A stretch of DNA of 64,000 bases from an uncultured Algibacter sp. (GTDB lineage: Bacteria; Bacteroidota; Bacteroidia; Flavobacteriales; Flavobacteriaceae). The DNA lies in assembly GCF_947490405.1 (NCBI RefSeq), contig NZ_CANLGU010000003.1:186001-250000 (forward strand), given 5' to 3'. Below are positions 7,311 through 15,664 of the stretch, piece by piece (position 1 is the first letter of the stretch; each line of letters starts with the position of its first letter). Below the pieces are notes generated by a model, which made no database searches, had not been told where the DNA came from, and worked only from the letters and a program-made list of their open reading frames with translations. Made by a program: the position numbers and the translations under genes.

Positions 7311-9371
7311 ATGAGCACTAAATTTTATTACGTATTAATCGCCATTTTTATAAGCACTCTGGCGTATACTCAAAATATGCAAGAAGGTTTCACCTATTTA
7401 GAAACTGGCCAATATGCAAAAGCAGCATCGTTTTTTGAAACGGTATTAAAAGCACACCCAAAAAACAAAACCGCACAACTGTGTTATGGTAGAGCCGTTG
7501 GCTTATTAGGCAACTCTAAACAAGCTGTAGGTATTTTTACAGACCTGTTAGACACCTACCCTAACGATTTTGAAATACAACTTAACTATGCCGAAAGCCT
7601 ATTATGGGATAAAAATTATAAGGCTGCAAAATCCTATTACGAAACCCTAATTAAAGAGAACAGCACCAATTTTGCTGCACTTTTAGGATATGCCAATACG
7701 CTATCTAATCTTAAAATGTATGATGCTGCTTTAATATATGTAGATAAAGCTTTAAAGGTTTCTCCAGGAAACCAAAATGCATTAACCTCAAAAAAATATA
7801 TGTATTTAGGCTATGCGTATCAAAAGCAGCAAGCTCAAAATTATGATGAAGCGGAGCGCCTTTTAAAAGATAACTTAACCCTTTTTAAAGATGACAAAGA
7901 CACGCTTTTAAATTTAGCCAACCTCTATTTAATTGCAGGCAAACTTGATAACGCTGAAAGCACATACAACACCATAGCCAAAACTCCAGAAAACAAAACA
8001 CTAGCATTAAACGGATTAGCCTTAGTAAACCATTTAAAAGGCAAAGACAAAGCCGCTTTAAACATTAGTAAGTACGCGTATAACACAATTTCAAACTTAA
8101 ATGATGCGACGCTAATACAACACACCAAAGAACGTTATATACAAGCGCTTATTTGGAATAAAAACTATAAAGAGGCTCAAGTTTTAATAGATGAATTATA
8201 TGAAGCGCAACCCAACGAAAATTGGATTTTAGCCTTACGTGCTACCTTAAATATTTATAAAAGTGATTTTAAAAAAAGTGTGGCGGATTACAACCGTATT
8301 TTAGAAAATGATAGCACCTCTTTTGACGGTAATTTAGGAAAAGCCAATGCCTTAAAAGCTTTAGGAAAATATGATGACGCCTACCAATCTGCAGAAAACA
8401 CCTTAAAATTTTACGACAAGCAAAAAGATGCCACCAATTTTATTACAAGCTTAAACACGAGTTTTACACCATTTTGGGAAACTAAAGCCTCCTACTCTTT
8501 TGATAATGGCGATAACAAAGCCTTTGCAGTACAAACTAATATTGAATTTCCAACCTCAACGAAATTTAAATGGTTGGCGCGTTATGGCTACAGAACCACA
8601 ACCAATAAAGTTACTAATTTTGATGCCACATCAAACGATGTTTCATTGGGTTTAGCCTACCAACTGTTACCAAACATAACCTTTAAAGGAACTGCTGGCG
8701 TAACAGCAGCTAAAGCAAACACGAACGATTATACGCAATTGGTAACCGATTTAGCCTTAAACATCAAACCCTTTAAATTACAAGTTTTAGATATTGGATA
8801 TAAAAGCGACGTACAAAGTTTTAATGCCGAATTATTAAACAGAGAAATCGTGATGAATAACTTGTACGCCAACTATAACCTAAGTACCAATTTTAATTTA
8901 GGTTGGTTTACACAGTATTTTTACACCTGGCAAAACGATGATAATGCTAGAAACTTATTATTTACCTCGCTTTACTATAACATACTTGCAAAACCTGCCT
9001 TAAAAGCGGGTTTAAACTACCAATACATTACGTTTAAAAACCAAGTACCAACCATTTATTTTAGTCCAAAACAGTTTAATGCTGGCGAAGTATTTGTAAA
9101 CATTATAAAAGATGAAGCTGTTACAAAACCTAAGGCGTGGTTTTACGAGTTAACTGCAGCTACAGGTTTGCAATATATTGAAGACGATAGCAACCAAAGC
9201 ACCTACCGCATACAAGGAAAACTAGGTTATAAGTTTACAGAACGTGCGTTGTTAAACCTTTATGGCACCCGAAGTAATATTGCCTCTGCTACAGCAGCTG
9301 GTTTTACTTTTAATGAAATTGGGGTGCGGTTTAAGTGGTATTTGAGTGGGGTTCCTGGGTTTAGGAAATAA
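7311..9371 (+). CDS. TPR-repeat protein with YaiO-like outer-membrane beta-barrel
   Basis: 686 residues. Residues 1-20 are a Sec signal peptide ending ALAYTQ-like (STLAYTQ). Residues 22 to about 380 hold successive tetratricopeptide repeats (e.g. GFTYLETGQYAKAASFFETV, then NYAESLLWDKNYKAAKSYYE). From about 390 to the end, alternating aromatic beta-strands (WETKASYSF, WLARYGYRT, FNLGWFTQYFYTW, final strand IGVRFKWYLSG) form a YaiO-type barrel. TPR-plus-barrel proteins such as PgaA, BcsC and AlgE/AlgK partners export polysaccharides through the outer membrane. This one probably serves the exopolysaccharide made by the neighbouring enzymes. The cassette array begins only 2 bp after its stop codon. 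Confidence 0.85.
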   Translation: MSTKFYYVLIAIFISTLAYTQNMQEGFTYLETGQYAKAASFFETVLKAHPKNKTAQLCYGRAVGLLGNSKQAVGIFTDLLDTYPNDFEIQLNYAESLLWDKNYKAAKSYYETLIKENSTNFAALLGYANTLSNLKMYDAALIYVDKALKVSPGNQNALTSKKYMYLGYAYQKQQAQNYDEAERLLKDNLTLFKDDKDTLLNLANLYLIAGKLDNAESTYNTIAKTPENKTLALNGLALVNHLKGKDKAALNISKYAYNTISNLNDATLIQHTKERYIQALIWNKNYKEAQVLIDELYEAQPNENWILALRATLNIYKSDFKKSVADYNRILENDSTSFDGNLGKANALKALGKYDDAYQSAENTLKFYDKQKDATNFITSLNTSFTPFWETKASYSFDNGDNKAFAVQTNIEFPTSTKFKWLARYGYRTTTNKVTNFDATSNDVSLGLAYQLLPNITFKGTAGVTAAKANTNDYTQLVTDLALNIKPFKLQVLDIGYKSDVQSFNAELLNREIVMNNLYANYNLSTNFNLGWFTQYFYTWQNDDNARNLLFTSLYYNILAKPALKAGLNYQYITFKNQVPTIYFSPKQFNAGEVFVNIIKDEAVTKPKAWFYELTAATGLQYIEDDSNQSTYRIQGKLGYKFTERALLNLYGTRSNIASATAAGFTFNEIGVRFKWYLSGVPGFRK

Positions 9372-9372
9372 A

Positions 9373-9509
9373 TGTAAACGTTTTTGTGTATATTTCAGTT
9401 GCGTGGTTTTAGCATTAAATTTAGCAAATAAATCACAGATAGAAAGTCCGCGAGGACTTTCGTAAGTAGTCTATAACTAGCAATGAATCATAAACATTGT
9501 TGTATGCAG
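9373..9509 (-). repeat. attC-like site 0 (terminal site of cassette 1)
   Basis: Cores AAC 9377-9379 and GTT 9499-9501. The central hairpin is GAAAGTCC (9442-9449) and GGACTTTC (9454-9461). The outer AAC end (TGTAAACG) has no cassette partner because it faces the TPR gene, marking the end of the array. Confidence 0.75.
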
Positions 9510-9513
9510 TTTT

Positions 9514-10077
9514 TTAATTTTCAATTCTTTCATATTCTAATTTATTAGATTCAATTGAAAGTGATACAACCATAATAATTGGAACGTATTCATCCTTCTT
9601 AAAATATGACTCTCTTACATATTCATCATTGAATTTATAGTTCACGAAATAAGATTTGTTACTAACAAGTTCGTTTGGATAATCATAACATAGAAATACG
9701 CAACTGTTTTTCCTTATTTCAAATTTTTCTCCGTTTTCAATTTCACTAATTAATCGGTTTTTGTCATTTTCAGTAATTTTTAGAATAGTTTTTTGAAATC
9801 GTTCTGGCATACCTGTAACTTCGTTTTTCAGGATTTCAAAATCCTCTAATAGTTCAATATTGGCATATTTGAGGTCTTTTTTAACATCAGTTCCAGAGTG
9901 CGAGAATGAAGCAATTGTGTTCGTAAATAAGAAAGAAACGCAGACTAAAACTATAATTCCGCTTATTATAATTCCAATTTTAGTCTTTCCGTTTTTTCGA
10001 AATATGAAAAAAATAACTGGCGATAAAATTAGAAGCAGTAAAATTATCACATATCCAATTAATGTTCCTAAACCCAA
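9514..10077 (-). CDS. Cassette 1: small membrane protein, unknown function
   Basis: 187 residues. Two hydrophobic segments near residues 8-27 and 34-53 (GYVIILLLLILSPVIFFIF, then IGIIISGIIVLVCVSFLF) are followed by a soluble, charged domain of about 130 residues ending in beta-rich sequence. I do not recognise the family. The stop codon is 5 bp from the attC-like core, and the start lies about 55 bp inside the other core (GTTGTATGCA at 10132-10141 read on the minus strand), so the gene fills the cassette. No promoter of its own is obvious. It may be an envelope protein of accessory function, as is common for cassette genes. Confidence 0.7.
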   Translation of the reverse strand: MGLGTLIGYVIILLLLILSPVIFFIFRKNGKTKIGIIISGIIVLVCVSFLFTNTIASFSHSGTDVKKDLKYANIELLEDFEILKNEVTGMPERFQKTILKITENDKNRLISEIENGEKFEIRKNSCVFLCYDYPNELVSNKSYFVNYKFNDEYVRESYFKKDEYVPIIMVVSLSIESNKLEYERIEN

Positions 10078-10130
10078 TTTTTTCTAAATTTTATGTTCAA
10101 ATTCTCAATGTGTGTTAGTGTGTTCTTAAA

Positions 10131-10270
10131 TTGCATACAACGGTTTGTGTATGAAATGTAGCGTGTTTGTGTGCGAGGATTTTCCGAAGGAAAATCAGAA
10201 GCTAGCAAACAGAGCAACTAACAATGGTTTAAGATAAAACTAGCAATTTTTATATACGGTGTTGTACAAC
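10131..10270 (-). repeat. attC-like site 1 (between cassettes 1 and 2)
   Basis: Cores AAC 10139-10141 and GTT 10261-10263. The central hairpin is GATTTTCC (10178-10185) and GGAAAATC (10189-10196); flanking arms are GTGTTTG/CAAACAGAGC and GTGTAT/ATATAC. Belongs to the same subfamily as sites 4 and 7. Confidence 0.8.
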
Positions 10271-10275
10271 GTTTT

Positions 10276-10911
10276 TTATTTTATTATTTGTCTGATTAAA
10301 TCTGCATCGATTTTCTCCGTACTTAACTTAATATAATTGAAAGATTTGACTTCAGAATTCTCAAGTTCCAAAATCAAAACTTTGTTTTTATTCGAGTAAA
10401 CTATTCGGTTGTCCAAAGTTAAATAATCAGTTCCAAATTCTGATTCCAGTTCTGCTTTTGAAAGTCCGATTATATTTGCTTTTTTTAAATCCTTATCTTT
10501 TCCTTTTACAGATAACTCAATTAAAATTTCTGTTTTATCATCCCAAGAATGCCTTTTATCTCCAAACTTAAAAACAGTAATCCATACAGGTTCCATTTCA
10601 GACCAAGTAGAGTCGGTAGGGAAAGCACTGTAATTATAAAAAATGGAATCTCTAATATTTGGATGATAATGATAATTAAGTCCGTTTGTTACACTGCTTA
10701 ATGATTTTCCTTTTATTGCTTTATAATCTTGTAAATCAATTGGATTTTCAAGAAAAGAAATCAGTTTTGAGTTTTTAGTAGTTTTTTCCGCTTTTTCTAT
10801 TTTTAATCCAGTTGAATCGATAACTATTTGTATCTGTTCAGCTTCTTTTTTAGTTGTCTTTTTGCAACTTAATAAGGCTAATAATAATATCGTTAAAACT
10901 CGAATTTTCAT
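10276..10911 (-). CDS. Cassette 2: putative lipoprotein, unknown function
   Basis: 211 residues. The N-terminus MKIRVLTILLLALLSCKKTT is a lipoprotein signal peptide with the lipobox LLSC (Cys16), so the mature protein should be tethered to a membrane. The rest is a soluble alpha/beta domain with an LSKAELESEFGTDYLTLDNRIVY segment, reminiscent of SmpA/BamE-like small folds (the short turn 'LGxP' is absent), but I would not assign it. The ATG lies about 20 bp after the cassette core GTTGTACAAC (10925-10934). Exported proteins make up about half of this array. Confidence 0.7.
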   Translation of the reverse strand: MKIRVLTILLLALLSCKKTTKKEAEQIQIVIDSTGLKIEKAEKTTKNSKLISFLENPIDLQDYKAIKGKSLSSVTNGLNYHYHPNIRDSIFYNYSAFPTDSTWSEMEPVWITVFKFGDKRHSWDDKTEILIELSVKGKDKDLKKANIIGLSKAELESEFGTDYLTLDNRIVYSNKNKVLILELENSEVKSFNYIKLSTEKIDADLIRQIIK

Positions 10912-10924
10912 TGTTTGAGCAAAT

Positions 10925-11060
10925 GTTGTACAACGGTTAGGCTATGAGTAGTTGCGTGGACTAGCACTTAACTTAGCAAGTACACACCAAGTTGGAAATT
11001 CCGCAGGAATTTCCAAAGTAGGCGAGAACAAGCAATTACTTATAGCCATTGTTGTGTGCA
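10925..11060 (-). repeat. attC-like site 2 (between cassettes 2 and 3)
   Basis: Cores AAC 10932-10934 and GTT 11051-11053. The arms GGCTATGAGTAGTTGC and GCAATTACTTATAGCC pair well; the central hairpin is TGGAAATTCC/GGAATTTCCA. Same subfamily as site 5. Confidence 0.8.
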
Positions 11061-11065
11061 GTATT

Positions 11066-11470
11066 TTATTCAGTTTTTGTTATTTCACTTTTATATACAA
11101 AGTCATTATCAATGTCAAATTTTGATTCCTGCGTATATTTATTTCCATTGACATTTGTGATTTTTACAATCAAATCAGGTGTCGGCTTATCTTTCGGTCT
11201 ATATTTCCAAAACGCTTCATTTCCGTCTAAAAATTTCAGTCTATAACTACAATCATCAATCCATATTATTTTCAGCGTTATTTTCTTTTCTCCATATTGT
11301 TCAGTTTGGATAGAGTCATTTCTTTGAATTTTAGCTTTTAAAATTCCGTTTTCAATATTCTGAAATTTACCTATTTTAAATTTTTCGCAATTTTCTTGTG
11401 AGTAAGAAAGTCCGCAAACCAAAATTAAAATTGATAGTGAGATTATTTTTTTCATAAGTTTTGTTTTCAT
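11066..11470 (-). CDS. Cassette 3: secreted small protein, unknown function
   Basis: About 134 residues from ATG 11470 (MKTKLMKKIISLSILILVCG); an ATG at 11455 would also keep the signal peptide, whereas the ATG at 11479 abuts the attC core. The signal peptide ends near GLSYSQ. The mature part is a small beta-rich domain with WIDDCSYRLKFLDGNEAFW, a pattern also seen in short cassette-encoded proteins of DNA from Bacteroidota, but without a family I can name. One Cys in the mature N-terminus (ENCEKF) and one in DDCSY could form a disulphide in the periplasm. Confidence 0.65.
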   Translation of the reverse strand: MKTKLMKKIISLSILILVCGLSYSQENCEKFKIGKFQNIENGILKAKIQRNDSIQTEQYGEKKITLKIIWIDDCSYRLKFLDGNEAFWKYRPKDKPTPDLIVKITNVNGNKYTQESKFDIDNDFVYKSEITKTE

Positions 11471-11471
11471 A

Positions 11472-11609
11472 TTGCACACAACGTGTTTGTATAAGATTAG
11501 TTGCGTGTTTAAGTACCTAATTTAGCAAATAAAAACCGAATAGAAAATCCGCGAGGATTTTCGTAAGTAGGCTAGAACTAGCAATAAATTATATACGGTG
11601 TTGGCGTGT
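11472..11609 (-). repeat. attC-like site 3 (between cassettes 3 and 4)
   Basis: Cores AAC 11480-11482 and GTT 11600-11602. The hairpin GAAAATCC/GGATTTTC with loop GCGA closely follows site 0 in layout, including ...TTTAGCAAATAAA and CGTAAGTAG. Confidence 0.8.
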
Positions 11610-11616
11610 CGTTTTT

Positions 11617-12015
11617 TTATTTTTCATTATAGATGTCACAATCTATTGTTCCATTAATTTCATTCATAAATTTTACTGTTCGTTTACTAAAATGAAGTCC
11701 TGGACTTTCATCTCCAAGAAAAATGACAACTTCTAAAACATATTCAAATTCAGGGTTTCGTTTTTTAAGTCCGATTAATTCACTTTTATGGTTTTCAAGT
11801 TTGTCAATCAGTTTTTCAATTTCTTTAAAAAAATATGGATTTATTAATTTTCCTGAAGAATATTCCCAAATTGTACAAACAGGCGTTTTTCCGTTCTCAA
11901 ATTTTTGTTTGAAATCGGTAGGTTTAATTGTTAGATAAGAGTCAAATTCCGAGATTCCAAACTTTTCATTTTCGGTTTTAATTGCGAAATATGTGTATCC
12001 TTTTGTGTTTGTCAT
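11617..12015 (-). CDS. Cassette 4, second gene: DUF4279-like protein
   Basis: 132 residues. The N-terminal TKGYTYFAIKTENE, the TIKPTDFKQKF segment and WEYSSGKLINPYFFKEIEKL fit the DUF4279 pattern (a small domain with a repeated 'xIxPTxxxxxG...WxYxSG' core), by eye only. No signal peptide or membrane helix, so cytoplasmic. Its ATG overlaps the TGA of the upstream gene by 4 bp (ATGA at 12012-12015), so the two are translationally coupled in one cassette. DUF4279 proteins are often found in accessory regions and near polymorphic toxin loci; an immunity-like role is a guess. Confidence 0.7.
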   Translation of the reverse strand: MTNTKGYTYFAIKTENEKFGISEFDSYLTIKPTDFKQKFENGKTPVCTIWEYSSGKLINPYFFKEIEKLIDKLENHKSELIGLKKRNPEFEYVLEVVIFLGDESPGLHFSKRTVKFMNEINGTIDCDIYNEK

Positions 12016-12317
12016 ATACCATTTGCATATTTATCAATCCATTCATAAACTTTATTTTCAATAAGTTCCGTTTTTTGAGATTCAAATACTTCCTTTGGAT
12101 TCTCCCAATCATTGTCATAAATAACATAGATTTTATAATTTTCTCTATAAAACCCTACGTCCAAAATCGGTCCTTCTTCATAAATATGACTTAACTGTAA
12201 AATACCCTCTGTTTTTTCAGCTTGTATTAACCAGTCTTTATTCAATGTGAATCCGCTTTGGTCATATTCCACATTCCACATATTTATATTGCTCGATATT
12301 CTTCTGTTTTTAATCAT
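12012..12317 (-). CDS. Cassette 4, first gene: small acidic protein, unknown function
   Basis: 101 residues, soluble, with many aromatic and acidic residues (NMWNVEYDQSGFTLNKDWLI, then YKIYVIYDNDWENPKEVF). ATG 12317 follows GAGGAAC and CGAGAA, giving a plausible ribosome site just inside the cassette; ATG 12281 is a possible alternative. I do not recognise the family; its size and composition resemble small immunity proteins. It is coupled by an ATGA overlap to the DUF4279-like gene, making this the only two-gene cassette of the array. Confidence 0.65.
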   Translation of the reverse strand: MIKNRRISSNINMWNVEYDQSGFTLNKDWLIQAEKTEGILQLSHIYEEGPILDVGFYRENYKIYVIYDNDWENPKEVFESQKTELIENKVYEWIDKYANGI

Positions 12318-12335
12318 TTCTCGATGTTCCTCAAA

Positions 12336-12476
12336 TGCACGCCAACGTTGTTGTATATGGAAAGTTGCGTGTTTGTGTGCGAGGATTTTCCGAAGGAAAA
12401 TCAGAAGCTAGCAAACAAAGCAACTAACATTGGTTAAGCTAAAACTAGCAATTTTTTATATACGGTGTTGCCATTA
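12336..12476 (-). repeat. attC-like site 4 (between cassettes 4 and 5)
   Basis: Cores AAC 12344-12346 and GTT 12467-12469. Central part GCGAGGATTTTCCGAAGG and AAAATCAGAAGCTAGC is identical to site 1 over tens of bases, so the sites have been homogenised or share a recent origin. Confidence 0.8.
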
Positions 12477-13094
12477 GTTTTTTATTCCGTTTATGAATTT
12501 TTCTAATTCCGTTTCGCTCAAAGAGTTTTGTTCATCATCCACAATATAAAATGTCAAAACGTAATCATTAATTTCCAAGTTTAAAATCCGCAAACGAGAC
12601 AATATCTCTGAATTAGTACTTTTACTTTTATAAGCAAACCAATAATTTTCCGAAATCGAGCCGTTAATTCCATTCGTAACAACTCTTTTAACGCTTACTC
12701 TCCGATTGTTTTTCGATTCCAAAACATATTCCGCCCACATTAATTCATATTTCGTGATGCTCCGAATATTTAGATTTGTATTTCCTTTCAGGTCATTAAC
12801 ATTGAAAAGGTAACAGGCTATAATTGGTCGATTATTTTCTTTGTCCGAAAGAGTGAAAATTGGCTCGAAAAGTTCTTTTTCAAATCCTTCTCTGTCCTTT
12901 TTACTTAATTCCAAATTTTTAGGGAATTCATAGTCGGATATAAAATTCCGAAATTCCGATTTATCCGCAACAGTAAATTTGTCCGATAGTTCAATTCCGA
13001 TTCCTATTTTCTCAATTTCAATTCGATTATTTGATACCTTAACTTTAGGTTCAAAATCAATTTTTCGATTTTTAATTTCTTTCGTAAGGTTCAT
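12474..13094 (-). CDS. Cassette 5: soluble protein, unknown function
   Basis: The frame can be opened from a TTG at 13100, but ATG 13094 (MNLTKEIKNRK) gives 206 residues and is preferred. No signal peptide or membrane segment. The N-terminal 120 residues are alternating beta-strand-like and charged; the last part has DYVLTFYIVDDEQNSLSETELEKFINGIKN, which resembles the end of small stress or lipoprotein-type domains where a fitness readout is unknown. I cannot name a family. The last stop base almost touches the attC core (12467-12476). Confidence 0.65.
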   Translation of the reverse strand: MNLTKEIKNRKIDFEPKVKVSNNRIEIEKIGIGIELSDKFTVADKSEFRNFISDYEFPKNLELSKKDREGFEKELFEPIFTLSDKENNRPIIACYLFNVNDLKGNTNLNIRSITKYELMWAEYVLESKNNRRVSVKRVVTNGINGSISENYWFAYKSKSTNSEILSRLRILNLEINDYVLTFYIVDDEQNSLSETELEKFINGIKN

Positions 13095-13101
13095 TTTCAA
13101 A

Positions 13102-13240
13102 TTAATGGCAACGGTCTCGGCTATGAGTAGTTGCGTGGGTTAGTGCTTAACTTTGCAAGTACACACTGAACTGAAAATCCGATAGGATTTTCAGAAGTAG
13201 GCGAGAACAAGCAATTACTTATAGCCATTGTTGCCATTAG
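13102..13240 (-). repeat. attC-like site 5 (between cassettes 5 and 6)
   Basis: Cores AAC 13110-13112 and GTT 13230-13232. Arms GGCTATGAGTAGTTGCGTGG and GCAATTACTTATAGCC match site 2. Cassettes 5 and 6 share the same core GTTGCCATTA. Confidence 0.8.
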
Positions 13241-14016
13241 TTTTTTTCATTCGTTAAACATTTTTCGTATCCGATTTGAGCCTTTTTGAATTCAGGCAAA
13301 TACCTTTCTTTAAAACTCATTTTCGGATATCTTTTATCTACCTCAATTTTAAAATCATCAAATTCAGGTAATTCAAATTCGTAAAATTCTTTTCCATTAA
13401 ATTTCGGCATATTCTCAACATACTTTTTTGCCCGGAAGCAATTGTCAGGAAATCTTGTAGTTGAATAAGAACTAACTTGTCCTCCAATATGTCTCATCAA
13501 GCAAAGGAATAAAATTGCTTTTTCAGTATCGTTGCTAAAATTCAAACTGTCAAAATCAATATCTACTGTTCCTAAATCCATTGGCTTTTGTTTATTCAAA
13601 ATATCTGATGAAATTGATAAATAGTAATGAGCTAATAGTTCTTTTCGGTTTGGTAAATTTTTAATTTCCTTACTGACAACCTTTTTATTCTTCAATTTTT
13701 TAATTCCAACGTGCGGTCCGTTAAATGAATTCCATTTCAATTTTTTGTGTAGATAGTGTCCGACCAATGTGTTTTCAGATGGTTTGGTCAGAAATTTATC
13801 TGATGCTATTTGGTTATTTCTTTTGCTTAATTCGTTTAGGAATGATTTGAGTTCTTGCAATTCCTCAATTTGAAATTCTTGATTATTGACAGTTCCGTTA
13901 TTTTCCCAAAGGGCTAACACATATTTTGGTGTAAATTCATTGTATTCAATTCCTTTATTCTGTCCGAAAGTTAAATTCGATAGTAAAATTAATATGGCTA
14001 AAATTCTAAATTTCAT
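13237..14016 (-). CDS. Cassette 6: secreted protein, unknown function
   Basis: 259 residues with a signal peptide (MKFRILAILILLSNLTFGQ, cleavage near residue 19). The mature region is helical and charged, with FLCLMRHIGGQVSSYSTTRFPDNC near the middle and a C-terminal FKIEVDKRYPKMSFKERYLPEF. No catalytic motif I can identify. The start lies about 20 bp from the GTTGCCATTA core. Probably periplasmic or surface-exposed. Confidence 0.65.
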   Translation of the reverse strand: MKFRILAILILLSNLTFGQNKGIEYNEFTPKYVLALWENNGTVNNQEFQIEELQELKSFLNELSKRNNQIASDKFLTKPSENTLVGHYLHKKLKWNSFNGPHVGIKKLKNKKVVSKEIKNLPNRKELLAHYYLSISSDILNKQKPMDLGTVDIDFDSLNFSNDTEKAILFLCLMRHIGGQVSSYSTTRFPDNCFRAKKYVENMPKFNGKEFYEFELPEFDDFKIEVDKRYPKMSFKERYLPEFKKAQIGYEKCLTNEKN

Positions 14017-14028
14017 TCTTGGGTCAAA

Positions 14029-14169
14029 TTAATGGCAACGGCTCTGTATAAAGTTTGTTGCGTGTTTTCAAGCTAAAAGTAAGTAAAATATTACTGATTA
14101 GAAAGTCCGCGAGGACTTTCCCAAGTAAGCAAATAGCTAGCAATAAAATTTATACTTTGTTACCACCAG
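14029..14169 (-). repeat. attC-like site 6 (between cassettes 6 and 7)
   Basis: Cores AAC 14037-14039 and GTT 14159-14161. The central hairpin GAAAGTCC/GGACTTTC is the same as in site 0, but the outer arms (CTCTGTATAAAGTTTGTTGC and TAGCAATAAAATTTATAC) differ. Confidence 0.8.
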
Positions 14170-14172
14170 TTT

Positions 14173-15054
14173 TTATTCCAATATTTCTCCAAATTTTTCT
14201 TCCCAAACTGTATAAAATGAGTTGCTAATTTCATTCATTCTCATAAGTCCGTTTTCTATTTCGTTCGTAAGACATTCATTCCAATTCATAAATTCTAATA
14301 GACTTTCAATGACTATTGAATTCATTGGCACAATCACTCTACAATCGCATTTTTCGTAATTTAGGAATCCAAAAAATCCGCTTTCTTTTCTCGTTAGGTG
14401 AAAGTCAAATATCTCTTGCCAATTTCCGTGTACTGCATCTGAACCAACACCGTAAATAAAAGAATATAAATCCTCATTGTCAACTTCACTATGTATTTTC
14501 CAGAATGACTTTCCGTCAAGTTTCCATCTTTTTTTGTATGGTTTATTGCTTTCTATTTCTAAATCTTCAATGGTAAATCCATCAACTTGTAATTTAGTTT
14601 CTAGTTTTAATAATTGACGTTTGATAATTGGATGGTCATTGTCGTTTAATTCCATCAATTTTTTATAATTCTGGTGTCTTGCTTGATAAGAAACTAATCT
14701 AAAATTGCGTTGCGATTCAGTTCCGTTTTTTATTAAATATTTTGTGATTATAAACGATTCATACATTGGTCTTGCAAATAATGTCTGAATTTCAAGTTTA
14801 TTTAATTCTTGGTAGTTAACGTATTCTTGATAAAATTTTACAATTCGAGTAATCGAACCAACGATTGTAGATTCGTTTAAGTTGTAATAATTCGGATGTT
14901 TTTCGTGATTTATTACTCTTGAAAGTAAATCAATTAATTCTCCTAAATCTTTAGAAAACTTAATTATAAATTCATTTAGTTCTATTTCCGTTTTTGAAAA
15001 TTCAGATAAATCTATATTCGAATATTTATTAAATATTTCTGTGATTTCGTTCAT
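14173..15054 (-). CDS. Cassette 7: DUF5677-like helical protein
   Basis: 293 residues, almost all helical, soluble. The pattern LFARPMYESFIITKYLIKNG, an R-rich helix (RNFRLVSYQARHQNYKKL) and a later YGVGSDAVHGNWQEIFDF resembles DUF5677, a family with a HEPN-like layout whose conserved 'S..VHG' segment is visible here. By analogy it might be a nuclease-like or defence accessory, but neither activity nor a canonical Rx4-6H motif is certain. It is the largest gene in the array. ATG 15054 lies 20 bp from the GTTACCACCA core. Confidence 0.65.
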   Translation of the reverse strand: MNEITEIFNKYSNIDLSEFSKTEIELNEFIIKFSKDLGELIDLLSRVINHEKHPNYYNLNESTIVGSITRIVKFYQEYVNYQELNKLEIQTLFARPMYESFIITKYLIKNGTESQRNFRLVSYQARHQNYKKLMELNDNDHPIIKRQLLKLETKLQVDGFTIEDLEIESNKPYKKRWKLDGKSFWKIHSEVDNEDLYSFIYGVGSDAVHGNWQEIFDFHLTRKESGFFGFLNYEKCDCRVIVPMNSIVIESLLEFMNWNECLTNEIENGLMRMNEISNSFYTVWEEKFGEILE

Positions 15055-15063
15055 TTTCTCAAA

Positions 15064-15205
15064 TTGGTGGTAACGGTTTCGTATATGGAAAGTTGCGTGT
15101 TTGTGTGCGAGGATTTTCCGAAGGAAAATCAGAAGCTAGCAAACAAAGCAACTCACATTTGTTAAGCACAAAACAGCAATTTTTTATATACAATGTTAGC
15201 ACCAG
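15064..15205 (-). repeat. attC-like site 7 (between cassettes 7 and 8)
   Basis: Cores AAC 15072-15074 and GTT 15195-15197. Central part as in sites 1 and 4. The inner arm differs in GTTAAGCACAAAACAGC. Confidence 0.8.
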
Positions 15206-15208
15206 TTT

Positions 15209-15649
15209 TTATTCTATTTTTTTAAATTCCAATTTAATCGGCTCTACCTTTTCTCCAGCCTCTTCCATCATTTTGTCCATTATTGGGTCAGAATAATAAG
15301 CTGAAAAACTGTCTTTTTTCTTTTCCAGAATTATATATAAGAGAGTCATTGATTTTGGTTCACGATTTTTTCCTCTCGGAATAGGTTTTGTTGTTAAAGT
15401 CAAAGTGTCTTTTTCTATCTTCCAATCTTGTAAATCGGATTTCATAAATTGAGATAATTCAATTTTTCCGTTTTTATAAACCCCTGGTCCTGTAATTCCA
15501 GAACCATCTTTATTAAGACTTATTAAGTTAATCATTCCGTTTGCATTAGGGGTAGAAATCCATTTCCCAATAAATGAATTGTCTTTGTCTTGTCCTAAAA
15601 CAGAATGTATAGTTGTCAGAGTAAAAATTAGTAATAGTATGTTTTTCAT
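15209..15649 (-). CDS. Cassette 8: secreted lipocalin-like protein, unknown function
   Basis: An ATG at 15664 is in frame, but ATG 15649 (MKNILLLIFTLTTIHSVLGQ) gives a clean signal peptide of about 20 residues and 146 residues overall. The mature part begins DNSFIGKWISTPNANGMINL, a pattern seen in small lipocalin-type 'GKW' proteins of Bacteroidota, followed by beta-strands (DWKIEKDTLTLTTK, LLYIILEKKKDSFSAYY). The ligand is unknown. The cassette's AAC core has changed to AAT (15673-15675), a single mismatch to its GTTAGCACCA partner. Confidence 0.65.
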   Translation of the reverse strand: MKNILLLIFTLTTIHSVLGQDKDNSFIGKWISTPNANGMINLISLNKDGSGITGPGVYKNGKIELSQFMKSDLQDWKIEKDTLTLTTKPIPRGKNREPKSMTLLYIILEKKKDSFSAYYSDPIMDKMMEEAGEKVEPIKLEFKKIE

Positions 15650-15664
15650 GATGTTGTGTGTCAA

